From Solibacillus cecembensis (GTDB lineage: Bacteria; Bacillota; Bacilli; Bacillales_A; Planococcaceae): 64,000 nucleotides of DNA. The notes beneath the pieces are model-generated. The model searched no databases. It saw only the letters and a list, made by a program, of their open reading frames with translations, and was not told where the DNA came from. The stretch is taken from assembly GCF_001439635.1 (NCBI RefSeq), contig NZ_LMBZ01000013.1, positions 62,001 to 126,000 of the forward strand, written 5' to 3'. A program made the position numbers and the translations under genes. This document shows positions 50,658 to 60,445 of the stretch, in pieces. The number at the start of each line of letters is the position of its first letter. Within the stretch, counting starts at the first letter, position 1.

Positions 50658-52253
50658 TTAGTCTTCAGCAATCCAACTACGCAATAGCTTCGCAAAATCT
50701 TCTGGCTTATCTTTCGCCATTTTTTCTAATTGCTTGCGGCGTACAGTCGCTTCAGTTTCTTTTTCTTCAGAAATATCTTCTACATCTATTAATTCTTGCT
50801 GTCTTTCAATAATGCTTTGCTCTTCTTCTTGCTGTTTACGCTTACGAACACGTAATACATACACGACTAATAATGCTATCGCAGCTAGTAAGATGCCGCC
50901 AATTACCCATACCCACCAAGGAATAACTGATTCTGGTGCTGTTGCATTGGCATCGTTACCATGGAATTGTTGTACAGATACGACAATTCGATTGGCAATT
51001 TCTTCGTCTGTTAAGTCACCAGTAGCTTCTTGATCGATAGAAGTACGTACAATCGTTGATAAAATTTGTTCGATATCTTCACGAACACCATCCGGAAGCG
51101 CAGTAGCTTCACCTGTTCCTGGTGGCTCTACCATTACTTGAATGCCTAAATCACGAATTTTATAAGGACTTTCTTGAATTTCACGATGAATACGATTGAC
51201 GTCATTATTAATTGTTTCCTCGACACGCTCGTAATCGCCATCTCCAGTTGTTCCTTCAACATAATCAATTAGGTTGTCTGTTGGATTTTCTGCTTCAGGT
51301 GAACCTTCTGCACCTGCACCACCCGAATAAGTTTCTGTAATTCGTTGTGCACTAATTTCAATCCCTGACATATTTTCTTCATCAACAGGTTTGATTAAGT
51401 CTTCTTGTCGATTTTCCTTTTTAAAGTCAACATCTGCCGAAACATTTACTACAACTTTGTCTGGACCAATAAGCGTACCGAGCATTTGTTGTACTTGGCG
51501 TTGAAGATCACGTTCAATTGTTTTCTTCACTTCCATTTGCCCCGTCACACTGTCCAAACCGCCGCCACCATTTTCAGCAGCAGTTAAATCGTAATACTCC
51601 GAGTATTGATTCATAATCGTAATATTGTCTTTTGGTAATTTTGGGATACTCATAGACACTAAGTTGAATAACCCTTTAATTTGATCATCAGAAAACTTAT
51701 GTCCTGGAGCTGTGTTTAGCACAATTGCCGCAGTTGCCTCACCTTGCGCATCTTTTAAGAAAACACCAGAGTCTGGTAACGTAATCATGACATTCGCATC
51801 TTTAACACCGTCAAATTTACGAATTAAATTGGCTAAATCCGTTTCAGTTGCCGCCTTTTTAATGACATCGAATTCGTTATCCGTCATACCGAAGCCCGCG
51901 TTTGTCGTAAAGAACGAGTTATCAATTTCACCAGAATCGGGATACCCCTGTGCTGCAAGTGATACTTTTAAGTTATCGACTTGCTCTTCTGGAACTAAAA
52001 TTGTCGTACCTCCGTTTGCGACTTCATAGGTAACGCCTTGTGCAGTTAAAGCTTCTGTAATTCGTCCCACCTCGGCAGCAGGTAATTCTGGGAATAATTG
52101 AGCCATCGTTGTACGTGTTGATAAATATGTAAGAATACCTGCCAGCGCAATAATTCCTATAATTGCACCAACAATTGCGCCTCTTTGATTTTTCGTTCGA
52201 CTCTGCCAGAAACTACTGGAGTCACTTTTAATTTTTGTAAATCGTTCATTCAT
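50658..52253 (-). CDS. fliF: Flagellar MS-ring protein FliF
   Basis: Forms the membrane MS ring on which the rotor is built. Two membrane helices (about 26-46 and 445-465), ring-building motifs in between (FFTTNAGFGMTDNEFDVIKK and related), and a cytoplasmic C-terminus for FliG binding (EDFAKLLRSWIAED). The length of 531 residues is normal for the family. The gap to fliG is 14 bp. Confidence 0.97.
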   Translation of the reverse strand: MNERFTKIKSDSSSFWQSRTKNQRGAIVGAIIGIIALAGILTYLSTRTTMAQLFPELPAAEVGRITEALTAQGVTYEVANGGTTILVPEEQVDNLKVSLAAQGYPDSGEIDNSFFTTNAGFGMTDNEFDVIKKAATETDLANLIRKFDGVKDANVMITLPDSGVFLKDAQGEATAAIVLNTAPGHKFSDDQIKGLFNLVSMSIPKLPKDNITIMNQYSEYYDLTAAENGGGGLDSVTGQMEVKKTIERDLQRQVQQMLGTLIGPDKVVVNVSADVDFKKENRQEDLIKPVDEENMSGIEISAQRITETYSGGAGAEGSPEAENPTDNLIDYVEGTTGDGDYERVEETINNDVNRIHREIQESPYKIRDLGIQVMVEPPGTGEATALPDGVREDIEQILSTIVRTSIDQEATGDLTDEEIANRIVVSVQQFHGNDANATAPESVIPWWVWVIGGILLAAIALLVVYVLRVRKRKQQEEEQSIIERQQELIDVEDISEEKETEATVRRKQLEKMAKDKPEDFAKLLRSWIAED

Positions 52254-52311
52254 TATGAATCCTCCGGTTATAGTGAATGCCCAACAATTTATTGTTCGTT
52301 AATCCAAATAA

Positions 52312-52623
52312 TTATACGCTCATTCGCATAATTTCTTGGTAAGCTTCTACAGCTTTGTTACGAATTTCAATTGTTGCACTTAATGTAACACTTGCTTTTT
52401 GAGAAGCAATCATTACTTCGTGTAGATCGACATCTCCACCACTAATTAATTTTTGTGTCATCGTATCAGATTGCACTTGTTGAGCGTTTACGTTAGATAT
52501 CGCCTCTTTTAGCGTATTAGCAAACGTTTTTTGTGCATCTGCAGAGGTTACCTGTGTATTAATCGTGTTTAATTCATTCACTGCTTGCGTAGGAGACATA
52601 AAGGATACTGCATTAATCGCCAT
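52312..52623 (-). CDS. fliE: Flagellar hook-basal body protein FliE
   Basis: Connects the MS ring to the rod. 103 residues with the conserved C-terminal part GGDVDLHEVMIASQKASVTL and IEIRNKAVEAYQEIMRMSV. It lies 6 bp after flgC. Confidence 0.96.
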   Translation of the reverse strand: MAINAVSFMSPTQAVNELNTINTQVTSADAQKTFANTLKEAISNVNAQQVQSDTMTQKLISGGDVDLHEVMIASQKASVTLSATIEIRNKAVEAYQEIMRMSV

Positions 52624-52629
52624 TAATTA

Positions 52630-53094
52630 TCACCCTTTCCCTATTTCTAATGCTTTTGTTAACATGCTTTTATTTGCATTGAATACTGTAATATTTGCTT
52701 CGTACGAACGTGTAGCTGAGATTAAATCAACCATTTCTTTTAGTAAATCAACATTCGACATTTGTACATAGCCATCTGCATTTGCATCTGGATGTGTCGG
52801 ATCAAAAACAAGTTTAAATGGTGTCTCATTATCTTCTTTAATAGAAGTAACTTTCACACCATTTCCAGCGCCACTTCTCTCCGTTTTCCCCATAGCCACA
52901 TTCAAGAAATTTGAAAACTGACCTTGCTCTTCTTTTAAAGTAATGGATTTTTTGCGATATGGCTCCCATTCTCCATTTACTTGTTTACCACGTGTTGTAT
53001 CTACGTTAGCGATATTAGACGAAATGACGTCCATACGTAATCGTTGGGATGTTAGTGCAGAGGCGGTCGTGTTCATACTATGGAATATAGACAT
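52630..53094 (-). CDS. flgC: Flagellar rod protein FlgC
   Basis: Proximal rod subunit. 154 residues with the N-terminal motif RLRMDVISSNIANVDTTRG and C-terminal YVQMSNVDLLKEMVDLISA, RSYEAN. It starts 2 bp after flgB. Confidence 0.97.
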   Translation of the reverse strand: MSIFHSMNTTASALTSQRLRMDVISSNIANVDTTRGKQVNGEWEPYRKKSITLKEEQGQFSNFLNVAMGKTERSGAGNGVKVTSIKEDNETPFKLVFDPTHPDANADGYVQMSNVDLLKEMVDLISATRSYEANITVFNANKSMLTKALEIGKG

Positions 53095-53096
53095 GA

Positions 53097-53489
53097 TTAT
53101 TTCCCTCCTTTAATAACTGTATTTAACGTTCTAAACTTCCCGTTAACGCGTTCAATTAGCGCATTGTAGTAAATTGTATTTTCCGCTAACTTCGCTTGTT
53201 CAGCATCCATATTTACGGCATTGCCATTCGGTCTTGATCGGAAATTTTCATTAGAATATACGCCACTTTTCCCACCTTCAATGTGAAAGTCATAATGTCG
53301 CACATCCGTACGATTTGCAGATATTGTCGATTTATTCACATCAGCAAACACGTCTTTAAAACTAACATCTTTTGTTTTGTAATTTGGCGTGTCAACATTC
53401 GCTATATTTTGCGCAATGGTTTTATTTTTTAATGTCGCGTAGGTAAGTCCTCTTTCCAAACTATTTATTGTTCCGCCAAAAAGATTCAA
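53097..53489 (-). CDS. flgB: Flagellar rod protein FlgB
   Basis: Proximal rod subunit and first gene of the motility operon. It has the NIANVDTPNYKTKDVSF motif near residues 29-45. I place the start at the TTG at 53489 (MNLFGGTINSLERGL): AGAGGTG lies 6 nt upstream, and the N-terminus aligns with B. subtilis MKLFSNTMTALE. The GTG at 53498 lies within that ribosome-binding site. The product is 130 residues. The promoter region upstream is about 480 bp. Confidence 0.96.
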   Translation of the reverse strand: MNLFGGTINSLERGLTYATLKNKTIAQNIANVDTPNYKTKDVSFKDVFADVNKSTISANRTDVRHYDFHIEGGKSGVYSNENFRSRPNGNAVNMDAEQAKLAENTIYYNALIERVNGKFRTLNTVIKGGK

Positions 53490-53599
53490 ATTTTTCACCT
53501 CTACTATTCTTTCGTAATACTACAGCCTTCTCTATATAATACAATTGTAATAATTATGAAACGATGTGTCTATCATCTTTCGACTCTTTTTAGTAGTCT

Positions 53600-53761
53600 T
53601 TAGGGACTATTTTTTAAAAAATCGAATTTCCTCTTTTTTCTAAATGTATATACTTCTTCGCAATTCGACAATTTAACAATACATTCGACCCTGTTTTTTT
53701 CAATATATCCTATATATTTAGTTTTAAAGTAATGCTTTTTCGCGAATTTCTCAATATCCAT
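53600..53761 (-). CDS. Candidate 53-aa basic small protein upstream of flgB
   Basis: An uninterrupted frame from an ATG (53761) encodes 53 residues, starting MDIEKFAKKHYFKTKYIGYI, with a very basic C-terminal part (RKKRKFDFLK). It lies on the same strand as the motility genes, in the codY-flgB gap. The ribosome-binding site is weak (GAGTAGTGG). An open frame of this length in about 70% AT sequence can occur by chance, so it is only a candidate. No family recognised. Confidence 0.25.
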   Translation of the reverse strand: MDIEKFAKKHYFKTKYIGYIEKNRVECIVKLSNCEEVYTFRKKRKFDFLKNSP

Positions 53762-53972
53762 CCACTACTCTTTTTAATAGATTCCCTCTAGTTGGATGAT
53801 TCAAACGAGATTTCACTACATTTTTTTGGCAAAAGTACATATGTATGTAACAATTTGTTCAAACTATTTTTCAAAAAAACATCTGGCATCCATTAAATTT
53901 GATTCGTTTTAAGCTTTCATATGAGTATTTACTTATAAGCCTCCCTATTTTTAATCCATTTTTACAAAATAA
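53762..53972. other. AT-rich intergenic region upstream of the motility operon
   Basis: No ORF, strong hairpin or convincing consensus promoter. The region contains TACATATGTA (a 10-bp palindrome) and runs of A and T. The fla/che promoter must lie in this gap or closer to flgB, but no candidate pair there is convincing. Confidence 0.4.
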
Positions 53973-54012
53973 AAAAGTGCAATGTTGCTTGTTAAACAAG
54001 CAACTGCACTTT
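53973..54012 (-). terminator. Rho-independent terminator after codY
   Basis: A long stem (AAAGTGCA-GTTGCTTG arms with a 2-nt bulge and a TTTAA loop) followed by a T-run on the minus strand, starting within 15 nt of the codY stop. Confidence 0.9.
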
Positions 54013-54022
54013 AATTCATTCA

Positions 54023-54802
54023 TTATTTCATTTTAATTTCAGCTAAGGCCGTTAAGAACTTATCATTTAGTACTTTGATATACGTCCCTTTCATACCTAA
54101 AGAACGTGATTCAATTACGCCCGCTGATTCCAGCTTACGTAATGCGTTCACGATTACTGAACGCGTAATTCCAACACGGTCGGCAATTTTAGAAGCAACT
54201 AATAGACCTTCATTTCCATCTAACTCTTCAAAAATATGTTCAATCGCTTCAAGCTCTGAATAAGATAATGAATTGATTGCCATTTGAACAACAGCTTTCG
54301 AGCGTGCTTCTTCTTCAATCTCTTCAGACTTTTCACGTAAAATTTCCATACCTACTACTGTTGCACCGTATTCAGCCATGATTAAATCATCATCTTCAAA
54401 TTGGTCACGGAAACGCGCTAACACTAATGTACCTAAACGCTCGCCACCACCAATAATTGGAACGATTGTTGTTAACCCTGTCGCAAATAATTCTTTATTT
54501 TCAACTGGGAAAGCAGTATGCTCGTTGTCAATATCAAGGTTTGGAGATGTTTCAGTAATGTTAAATAAATTTTGAGTATATTTTTCAGGGAATTGACGCT
54601 CTACAATAAACTTTTTAATGCGGTCATTTTCAATTTGTTGTTGAATTGAGATCCCTAGTAATTTCCCTTTACGGCTTACGATAAATATATTACTTTCAAT
54701 AATGTCACCTAATGTATCGGCCATTTCCTTAAAGTTTACTGGCTTTCCTGCAGACGCTTGGAGCATTGCATTAATTTTTCTTGTTTTTGATAATAAATTC
54801 AT
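54023..54802 (-). CDS. codY: Global transcriptional regulator CodY
   Basis: GTP- and branched-chain-amino-acid-sensing repressor of amino acid, competence and motility genes. 259 residues: N-terminal GAF sensor ([15 protein letters not shown] to about 155) and C-terminal winged HTH with the signature [20 protein letters not shown]. Length and sequence are standard. It is last in xerC-hslV-hslU-codY, preceded by GTAGGAGG. Confidence 0.98.
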   Translation of the reverse strand: MNLLSKTRKINAMLQASAGKPVNFKEMADTLGDIIESNIFIVSRKGKLLGISIQQQIENDRIKKFIVERQFPEKYTQNLFNITETSPNLDIDNEHTAFPVENKELFATGLTTIVPIIGGGERLGTLVLARFRDQFEDDDLIMAEYGATVVGMEILREKSEEIEEEARSKAVVQMAINSLSYSELEAIEHIFEELDGNEGLLVASKIADRVGITRSVIVNALRKLESAGVIESRSLGMKGTYIKVLNDKFLTALAEIKMK

Positions 54803-54827
54803 TTCGTTTCCTCCTACAGGATGTATT

Positions 54828-54842
54828 AATTCTCTTAATATT
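54828..54842 (-). promoter_or_regulatory. Candidate CodY box upstream of codY
   Basis: The minus-strand 15-mer AATATTAAGAGAATT differs at three positions from the CodY consensus AATTTTCWGAAAATT and lies 26-40 nt before the codY start. Autoregulation is plausible, but matches of this quality are not rare in AT-rich DNA. Confidence 0.3.
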
Positions 54843-54883
54843 CTAAAGGTTTTTACAATTGAATGATACTAATTCAACTTGCA

Positions 54884-56272
54884 TTATAAGATAAATTGTG
54901 ACAAATCTTTGTTTTTTACGATATTTTCCAACTTTTGATTTACATAATTCGGCGTAATTTCAATATGTGCTGGAGCAATTTCTGATGCTTCATAGGATAG
55001 TTCTTCTAATAAACGTTCTAAAATTGTATGCAAACGGCGCGCACCAATATTATCGGTTTCTTGATTCACTTCTGTTGCAATTTCTGCAATTCGTTCAATG
55101 GCTGCCTCTGTGAAATCAATTGTAACGCCCTCAGTTTCAAGCAGTGCTTTGTATTGGATAATCAATGATTGATCTGGTTCTTGCAAAATGCGCACGAAAT
55201 CGGCTTTCGTCAATTTTTCTAACTCAACACGAATTGGGAATCGCCCTTGCAATTCTGGAATCAAATCGCTTGGTTTTGACATATGGAAAGCCCCTGCTGC
55301 AATAAATAGCATATAATCCGTTTTAACAGATCCGTATTTCGTTGTTACAGTTGACCCTTCCACAATCGGTAAAATATCGCGTTGCACACCTTCACGGGAA
55401 ACTTCTGCAGACGAAGAGCCTTTACTCGCAATTTTATCGATTTCATCAATAAAAATAATGCCTGCCTGCTCTGCTCTTCGGATTGCTTCATTCGATAGTT
55501 CGTCTGAATCGATTAATTTACTCGCTTCTTCTTGTATTAAGATTCGGCGCGCATCTTTTACTAGCACTTTACGCTTTTTAGTTTTTTTGGGCATTAAATT
55601 GGAAAGCATATCTTGCATGCCACCAGCATTCATATCCATACCCGGCATTGCATCAAACATAGACGGGGGGGCTTCAGTTACTTCAATCGTTACCCATTGT
55701 TCTTCAAGTTTGCCGTTTTTTAAATCTTGGGCAATTTGAACACGACGAGAACGAACTTCCGTATCTTCCGTTTGATTTACGTCTTCTTGTGGATTATCTT
55801 TTTGACCAAAAAACATTTCAAATGGATTTTGAACAACTTTATCCTTCAACTTAGACGGCGCTAATAATTTTACAAGTTGCTCGTTCGCATTGTACTCCGC
55901 TTGCTCTTGAACAGCTCCAACCATCTCTTCCTTCACAAGTCGACGAGAAGCCTCCACTAAATCACGTACCATCGACTCCACATCACGACCAACATACCCT
56001 ACTTCTGTAAACTTTGTCGCTTCAACTTTTATAAATGGTGCATTCGTTAGTTTTGCAAGTCGGCGTGCAATTTCCGTTTTACCAACACCCGTTGGACCAA
56101 TCATTAAAATATTCTTAGGAATGACTTCATTTTTCAAATCTTCGGGTAATAGAGAACGACGATAACGGTTTCGTAACGCAATGGCCACGGCACGCTTTGC
56201 AGTTTCTTGCCCGACAATATGTCGATTTAATTGTTCCGTAATTTGTTTTGGCGTTAAATTATTCGCTGTCAT
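54884..56272 (-). CDS. hslU: ATP-dependent protease ATPase subunit HslU (ClpY)
   Basis: AAA+ unfoldase of the HslUV protease. Walker [20 protein letters not shown] is near residue 56; Walker [15 protein letters not shown] near 270; sensor region [19 protein letters not shown]. It includes an I-domain of about 100 residues. The full length is 462. It overlaps the hslV stop by one base. Confidence 0.98.
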   Translation of the reverse strand: MTANNLTPKQITEQLNRHIVGQETAKRAVAIALRNRYRRSLLPEDLKNEVIPKNILMIGPTGVGKTEIARRLAKLTNAPFIKVEATKFTEVGYVGRDVESMVRDLVEASRRLVKEEMVGAVQEQAEYNANEQLVKLLAPSKLKDKVVQNPFEMFFGQKDNPQEDVNQTEDTEVRSRRVQIAQDLKNGKLEEQWVTIEVTEAPPSMFDAMPGMDMNAGGMQDMLSNLMPKKTKKRKVLVKDARRILIQEEASKLIDSDELSNEAIRRAEQAGIIFIDEIDKIASKGSSSAEVSREGVQRDILPIVEGSTVTTKYGSVKTDYMLFIAAGAFHMSKPSDLIPELQGRFPIRVELEKLTKADFVRILQEPDQSLIIQYKALLETEGVTIDFTEAAIERIAEIATEVNQETDNIGARRLHTILERLLEELSYEASEIAPAHIEITPNYVNQKLENIVKNKDLSQFIL

Positions 56273-56814
56273 TACAATGCCTCCAAGATAATATTATGGT
56301 TCGTAAACACACAAATATCAGCTGCTGTTGTTAAGGCTGCCTCTGCAATTTCTTTCGCAGATAAATGATCACCTGCATGTTTTTTTAATGCACGCCCTGC
56401 TGATAACGCATAATTTCCACCTGAACCAATTGCTAAAATTCCATCATCTGGTTCAATTACTTCACCTGTACCAGAAACGAGTAATAATGTGGATTGATCC
56501 ATCACAAGTAGCATCGCTTCTAATTGACGTAACATTTTATCTCCACGCCATTGTTTTGCAACTTCGACGGCAGCTCTTTGTAAATTCCCATTGTATTCAT
56601 TTAATTTCGCTTCAAACATTTCAAAAAGTGTAAAGGCATCCGCAACCGAACCCGCAAAGCCAGCTAGTACCTTGCCATTAAACAGACGTCTGACCTTTTT
56701 AGCAGTATGCTTCATTACGACTGCATTCCCTAGTGTTACTTGACCATCACCAGCCATTGCACATTCACCTTTATGATGAACTGCAAAGATTGTCGTTGCA
56801 TGAATTTGACCCAT
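56272..56814 (-). CDS. hslV: ATP-dependent protease peptidase subunit HslV (ClpQ)
   Basis: Proteasome-like peptidase that forms the chamber of HslUV. 180 residues starting [20 protein letters not shown]. The conserved [20 protein letters not shown] and [19 protein letters not shown] are intact. The residue after Met1 is Gly, not the Ser used as nucleophile in B. subtilis; the only candidates near the N-terminus are Thr7-Thr8. No upstream in-frame start changes this. It precedes hslU by overlap. Confidence 0.96.
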   Translation of the reverse strand: MGQIHATTIFAVHHKGECAMAGDGQVTLGNAVVMKHTAKKVRRLFNGKVLAGFAGSVADAFTLFEMFEAKLNEYNGNLQRAAVEVAKQWRGDKMLRQLEAMLLVMDQSTLLLVSGTGEVIEPDDGILAIGSGGNYALSAGRALKKHAGDHLSAKEIAEAALTTAADICVFTNHNIILEAL

Positions 56815-56831
56815 TGCACATCCCCCTAAAT

Positions 56832-57731
56832 TTAAGCTCTCGGATGACTATTCATATATGTCTTCCTTAACGCTTCTTTTGTTACATGTGTATAAATTTG
56901 TGTAGAAGATAGGTTAGTATGCCCCAATAATTCCTGCACCGTTCGCATATCTGCTCCATTATTGAGCAAATGGGTCGCAAATGTATGACGTAGCATATGT
57001 GGATATATTTTCGTATGCATACTCGTATTTTCTATCATCTCACTTAATATATAACGTACACCGCGCGCAGTAAGTTCACCGCCACGCATATTAACAAAAA
57101 CTTTTTGGTGATTTTGATTTTTCATCAATCGAGGACGCACTTGTTCCATATAAGAGATTAAGGCATCTTGAGCATATTGTCCAAACGGAATAATACGTTC
57201 TTTTCGCCCTTTTCCCATCACACGAATGATCCCGTAATGAAAATCAATATCTCCAAGTTCAACGGAAACACATTCACTAACGCGTATTCCAGTAGCGTAT
57301 AGTAGCTCTAACAATGCCATATTACGCACTTGCTTTGGATCAGTGCCTTTATTTTTCTCAAAAAGTTGATTCAGTTCTTCTTCATAAAAAAAACTCGGTA
57401 ATCGCTCTTCTTTTTTCGGATGATAAAGAGATCGAAACGGAGCATCATCTATATTCTGTTCGCGATTTAAAAAGCGAAAAAAAGAACGAATGGATGAAAT
57501 CTTCCTTGATATTGAAGTTCTTGCTTTTTGTTCATCATAAAGCTTTGTCACGTACAATCTTGCATGGATATAATCAATTTCCACTATATTGGAAACTCCT
57601 TCAGCTTTTAAAAACTGAAAAAAATCAATTAAATCATATTCATATTCACGTACAGTATGCAATGAAAAGTTTTTTTCGAGTTGCACATATCGAATAAATT
57701 GCTCTAATGCTTCTGTCGATTGACGATCCAT
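56832..57731 (-). CDS. xerC: Tyrosine recombinase XerC (CodV)
   Basis: Chromosome dimer resolution recombinase. 299 residues with an N-terminal SAM-like domain and a catalytic domain containing Arg150, Lys174, His245, Arg248, His271 and nucleophile Tyr280 (QIYTHVT). All six residues are in place, so the enzyme should be active. It heads the xerC-hslV-hslU-codY operon. Confidence 0.97.
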   Translation of the reverse strand: MDRQSTEALEQFIRYVQLEKNFSLHTVREYEYDLIDFFQFLKAEGVSNIVEIDYIHARLYVTKLYDEQKARTSISRKISSIRSFFRFLNREQNIDDAPFRSLYHPKKEERLPSFFYEEELNQLFEKNKGTDPKQVRNMALLELLYATGIRVSECVSVELGDIDFHYGIIRVMGKGRKERIIPFGQYAQDALISYMEQVRPRLMKNQNHQKVFVNMRGGELTARGVRYILSEMIENTSMHTKIYPHMLRHTFATHLLNNGADMRTVQELLGHTNLSSTQIYTHVTKEALRKTYMNSHPRA

Positions 57732-57798
57732 CTGCTATACCTCCATGAATTTTTCATAAGTGGATTTCGAAAAAAGTGATTATTTAACCACCACAATA

Positions 57799-57827
57799 AA
57801 CATACATACTGACACTATACCTATCAA
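57799..57827 (-). promoter_or_regulatory. Candidate promoter of the xerC-hslVU-codY operon
   Basis: TTGATA (57822-57827), 17 bp, TATGTT (57799-57804). An overlapping alternative is TTGAAA (57835-57840) with TATAGT (57814-57819) at 15 bp. Either lies downstream of the terminator at 57962-57998, so the operon is insulated from topA. Confidence 0.45.
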
Positions 57828-57961
57828 GCGAATATTTCAAGTAAAAAACTATGATTTATTCATCTTTTTTGTAATTTTATCAATAAATCAAATAATCATC
57901 TTATTTTTTCATTATTTTGCCCAAGTTTATCCAATATTTATTTTACATTATGAGCAAAATT

Positions 57962-57998
57962 AAAAGCCCTTAAAGTATAACAGGCTTTAAGGGCTTTT
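57962..57998 (-). terminator. Rho-independent terminator between topA and xerC
   Basis: A 14-bp perfect stem (57962-57975 with 57985-57998) with a 9-nt loop, followed on the minus strand by AATTTTGC after a TTTT run. It lies about 240 nt after the topA stop, beyond the trmFO remnant, and was probably the terminator of an ancestral topA-trmFO unit. Confidence 0.85.
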
Positions 57999-58080
57999 CG
58001 CAATTAAATTTTCTGATAATTAATAAAATTCTCAATATTTTACAATGGTATCTTTTCTTTAATGACACATACTGCTTTTG

Positions 58081-58213
58081 TTAAGCAGCAAACAAAGAAT
58101 TTGAATAAATTATCCTTACAAATATATTAGTACGGTATGTTGGCGTTTGCTTTACTGGATACATTTCATAAAGCCTGTACTTTACCCATACCATTCACTA
58201 ATTGTTGAGTCAT
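58081..58213 (-). pseudogene. trmFO: Degraded remnant of trmFO (5' end, internally deleted)
   Basis: TrmFO is the folate/FAD-dependent tRNA m5U54 methyltransferase, located between topA and xerC in B. subtilis. Here ATG-MTQQLVN (from 58213) is followed, in another frame, by LYEMYPVKQTPTYRTNIF (from 58173) and YSNSLFAA before a stop at 58081. The intact family reads LYEMRPVKQTPAHHTDKF and later CSNSLR at these places. Met to LYEM spans 40 nt instead of about 90, so the FAD-binding Gly motif is deleted with a frameshift, and about 90% of the 3' part is missing. Confidence 0.85.
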
Positions 58214-58236
58214 AATTCTTTTACCCACTACCCAAT

Positions 58237-60321
58237 CTATTGTGAAGGTGTTTCCTCATAATCACAGTCGCTGTTCGTACACTGAATTTGAACACCTTTT
58301 TTCAGCTTTTTCTCTACTAACGATGCGCTACATTTCGGACAAGGTCTACTAATTGGCTTATCCCATGAAACAAATTCACATTCAGGATAGCGATTACAGC
58401 CATAAAACACACGCTTTGTTTTTGATTTTCGTTCAACCACTTCGCCCTCTTTACAAGTTGGGCATTTGACATCAATCAATTTTACGATTGCTTTTGTATT
58501 GCGGCAGTCTGGGAAGTCTGAGCAAGCCATAAATTTCCCGTATCGACCTAATTTATAAACCATCGCCGCGCCACATTTTTCACAATCTTCACCAGCTGGC
58601 TCATCTTTAATCTCAATTTTTTCCATAGCCTCATCCGCATATTTTACGCGTGGCTCGAAATCTTTATAAAAGTCATCAATTACTTTTACCCATTTCGTGA
58701 TGCCTTCTTCAATTCCATCTAAGTTTTGCTCCATTTGAGCGGTAAATTCAATATTAATAATTTCTGGGAAAAACTCAAATGTCGCTTGATGAACAATTTC
58801 GCCTAGCTCAGTTGGAACAAAGCGCTTTGCATCAAGTTGTACATAGCCACGTTTTTGGATTGTATCTAAAGTCGGTGCATATGTCGATGGACGACCAATA
58901 CCTAATTCTTCTAACGCTTTCACTAAACGCGCCTCTGAATAACGCGGTGGTGGTTGTGTAAAATGTTGTTTGGGTTCAATTTCAAGGGATTTCACTTGAT
59001 CCCCAACCGCCATTTCAGGTAATAATTTCGTCGTTTCTTCTGCTTGGTCATCTGTGCCCTCAATATAAAGCTTCATAAATCCAGGGAATTTCACTTGAGA
59101 ACCATTCGCTCGGAAAAGCACATCTGCGTTTTGTAAATCTACCGTCACTGTATCTAGTACTGCTGAGGCCATCTGACTAGCGATAAAACGTTCCCAAATT
59201 AAACGATATAAACGCAACTGGTCACGACTTAAAATCGCCTTCAACTCTTCAGGTGTACGCATTGCACTCGTAGGACGAATCGCTTCGTGGGCGTCTTGTG
59301 CATTGGCTTTCTTTTTCGGTTGTTTTACTTCTTGCGCAATAAATGCTTCGCCGTACTTCCCATCAATATAAGCAACAGCCTCTGCTCTTGCTGTATCAGA
59401 AATACGTGTAGAATCCGTTCGCATATACGTAATTAAGCCGGTAGCACCTTCTTTTTTACTCATTTCAATTCCTTCGTAAAGTTGCTGTGCAAGCATCATC
59501 GTTTTTTTCGCACGATAATTTAATTTACGTGCGGCCTCTTGCTGTAAAGAAGAAGTTGTAAACGCAGGAGCTGCATTTCGTCTTCTTTCTTTTTTCACAA
59601 CATTCTTCACTTCAAAAGAATCGCCTTTAATATTTTTCAAAGTTGCCTGCACTTGTGCTTCATTCGTTAATTTGATTTTACCTTCACCATCACCGTAGTA
59701 AAGTGCATCAAATTGTTTTTTACCTTTTTCAAATGAAGCTTCAACCGTCCAGTATTCTTCCGGTATGAATTTTTTAATCTCATTTTCACGGTCAATAATT
59801 AAACGTAGCGATACAGACTGAACACGTCCCGCTGAAAGCCCTTTTTTTACTTTCTTCCATAAAATCGGGCTAATATTATAGCCTACAAGTCGATCTAAAA
59901 TTCGACGTGCTTGCTGTGCATCTACTAAATCCATATTAATCGGACGCGGATGTTTAAAGCTTTCTAAAATCGCATCCTTCGTAATTTCATTGAATACAAC
60001 TCGGCAATCCGAATCAATATCCACATTCAATGCATTCGCCAAGTGCCAAGCTATTGCTTCCCCTTCGCGATCTGGATCGGCCGCGAGATAGATTTTTTTT
60101 ACTTTTTTTGCTGCTGTTTTCAATTCTTGCAAAACAGGGCCTTTTCCGCGAATTGTAATATATTTTGGTTGATACTCATTTTCTGTATCAATCCCCATCT
60201 GACTTCGCGGTAAATCACGCACATGCCCTATTGATGCCTTCACTTTGTATTTTTTCCCTAAATATCGTTCAATTGTTTTTGCCTTTGCGGGTGATTCTAC
60301 AATTACTAAATAATCTGCCAT
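58237..60321 (-). CDS. topA: DNA topoisomerase I
   Basis: Type IA enzyme that relaxes negative supercoils. N-terminal Toprim domain starts [20 protein letters not shown] with [12 protein letters not shown] near 82-93; the active-site region reads [15 protein letters not shown] with Tyr near 297. The C-terminal part has three four-Cys zinc elements ([30 protein letters not shown] with their partner Cys pairs). 694 residues, full length. It lies between dprA and the trmFO remnant. Confidence 0.98.
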   Translation of the reverse strand: MADYLVIVESPAKAKTIERYLGKKYKVKASIGHVRDLPRSQMGIDTENEYQPKYITIRGKGPVLQELKTAAKKVKKIYLAADPDREGEAIAWHLANALNVDIDSDCRVVFNEITKDAILESFKHPRPINMDLVDAQQARRILDRLVGYNISPILWKKVKKGLSAGRVQSVSLRLIIDRENEIKKFIPEEYWTVEASFEKGKKQFDALYYGDGEGKIKLTNEAQVQATLKNIKGDSFEVKNVVKKERRRNAAPAFTTSSLQQEAARKLNYRAKKTMMLAQQLYEGIEMSKKEGATGLITYMRTDSTRISDTARAEAVAYIDGKYGEAFIAQEVKQPKKKANAQDAHEAIRPTSAMRTPEELKAILSRDQLRLYRLIWERFIASQMASAVLDTVTVDLQNADVLFRANGSQVKFPGFMKLYIEGTDDQAEETTKLLPEMAVGDQVKSLEIEPKQHFTQPPPRYSEARLVKALEELGIGRPSTYAPTLDTIQKRGYVQLDAKRFVPTELGEIVHQATFEFFPEIINIEFTAQMEQNLDGIEEGITKWVKVIDDFYKDFEPRVKYADEAMEKIEIKDEPAGEDCEKCGAAMVYKLGRYGKFMACSDFPDCRNTKAIVKLIDVKCPTCKEGEVVERKSKTKRVFYGCNRYPECEFVSWDKPISRPCPKCSASLVEKKLKKGVQIQCTNSDCDYEETPSQ

Positions 60322-60411
60322 CTATTATTCCTCCTTGGAGAGGTTTTTATTTTATCAAATTCGCTCATTGCGATTTGTCAATATTTTTTCAAAGTGTTTC
60401 CTGTTGCAAAA

Positions 60412-60417
60412 TGTATA
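60412..60417 (-). promoter_or_regulatory. Candidate -10 element upstream of topA
   Basis: TGTTATACA on the minus strand: TATACA with a TGT extension, preceded by GTTGCA at 16 bp. It lies about 90 nt upstream of topA, just past dprA. A TTGACA closer to the gene (near 60379) lacks a good -10 at normal spacing. Confidence 0.4.
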
Positions 60418-60445
60418 ACAGATTGGCGGATAATGCAACTTTTTT

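Noticed and set aside
53700-53760. Sigma-D-type promoter upstream of flgB
   Set aside because: TAAA and a GATAT-like box occur, but their spacing is too short and the CC of the -10 is missing.
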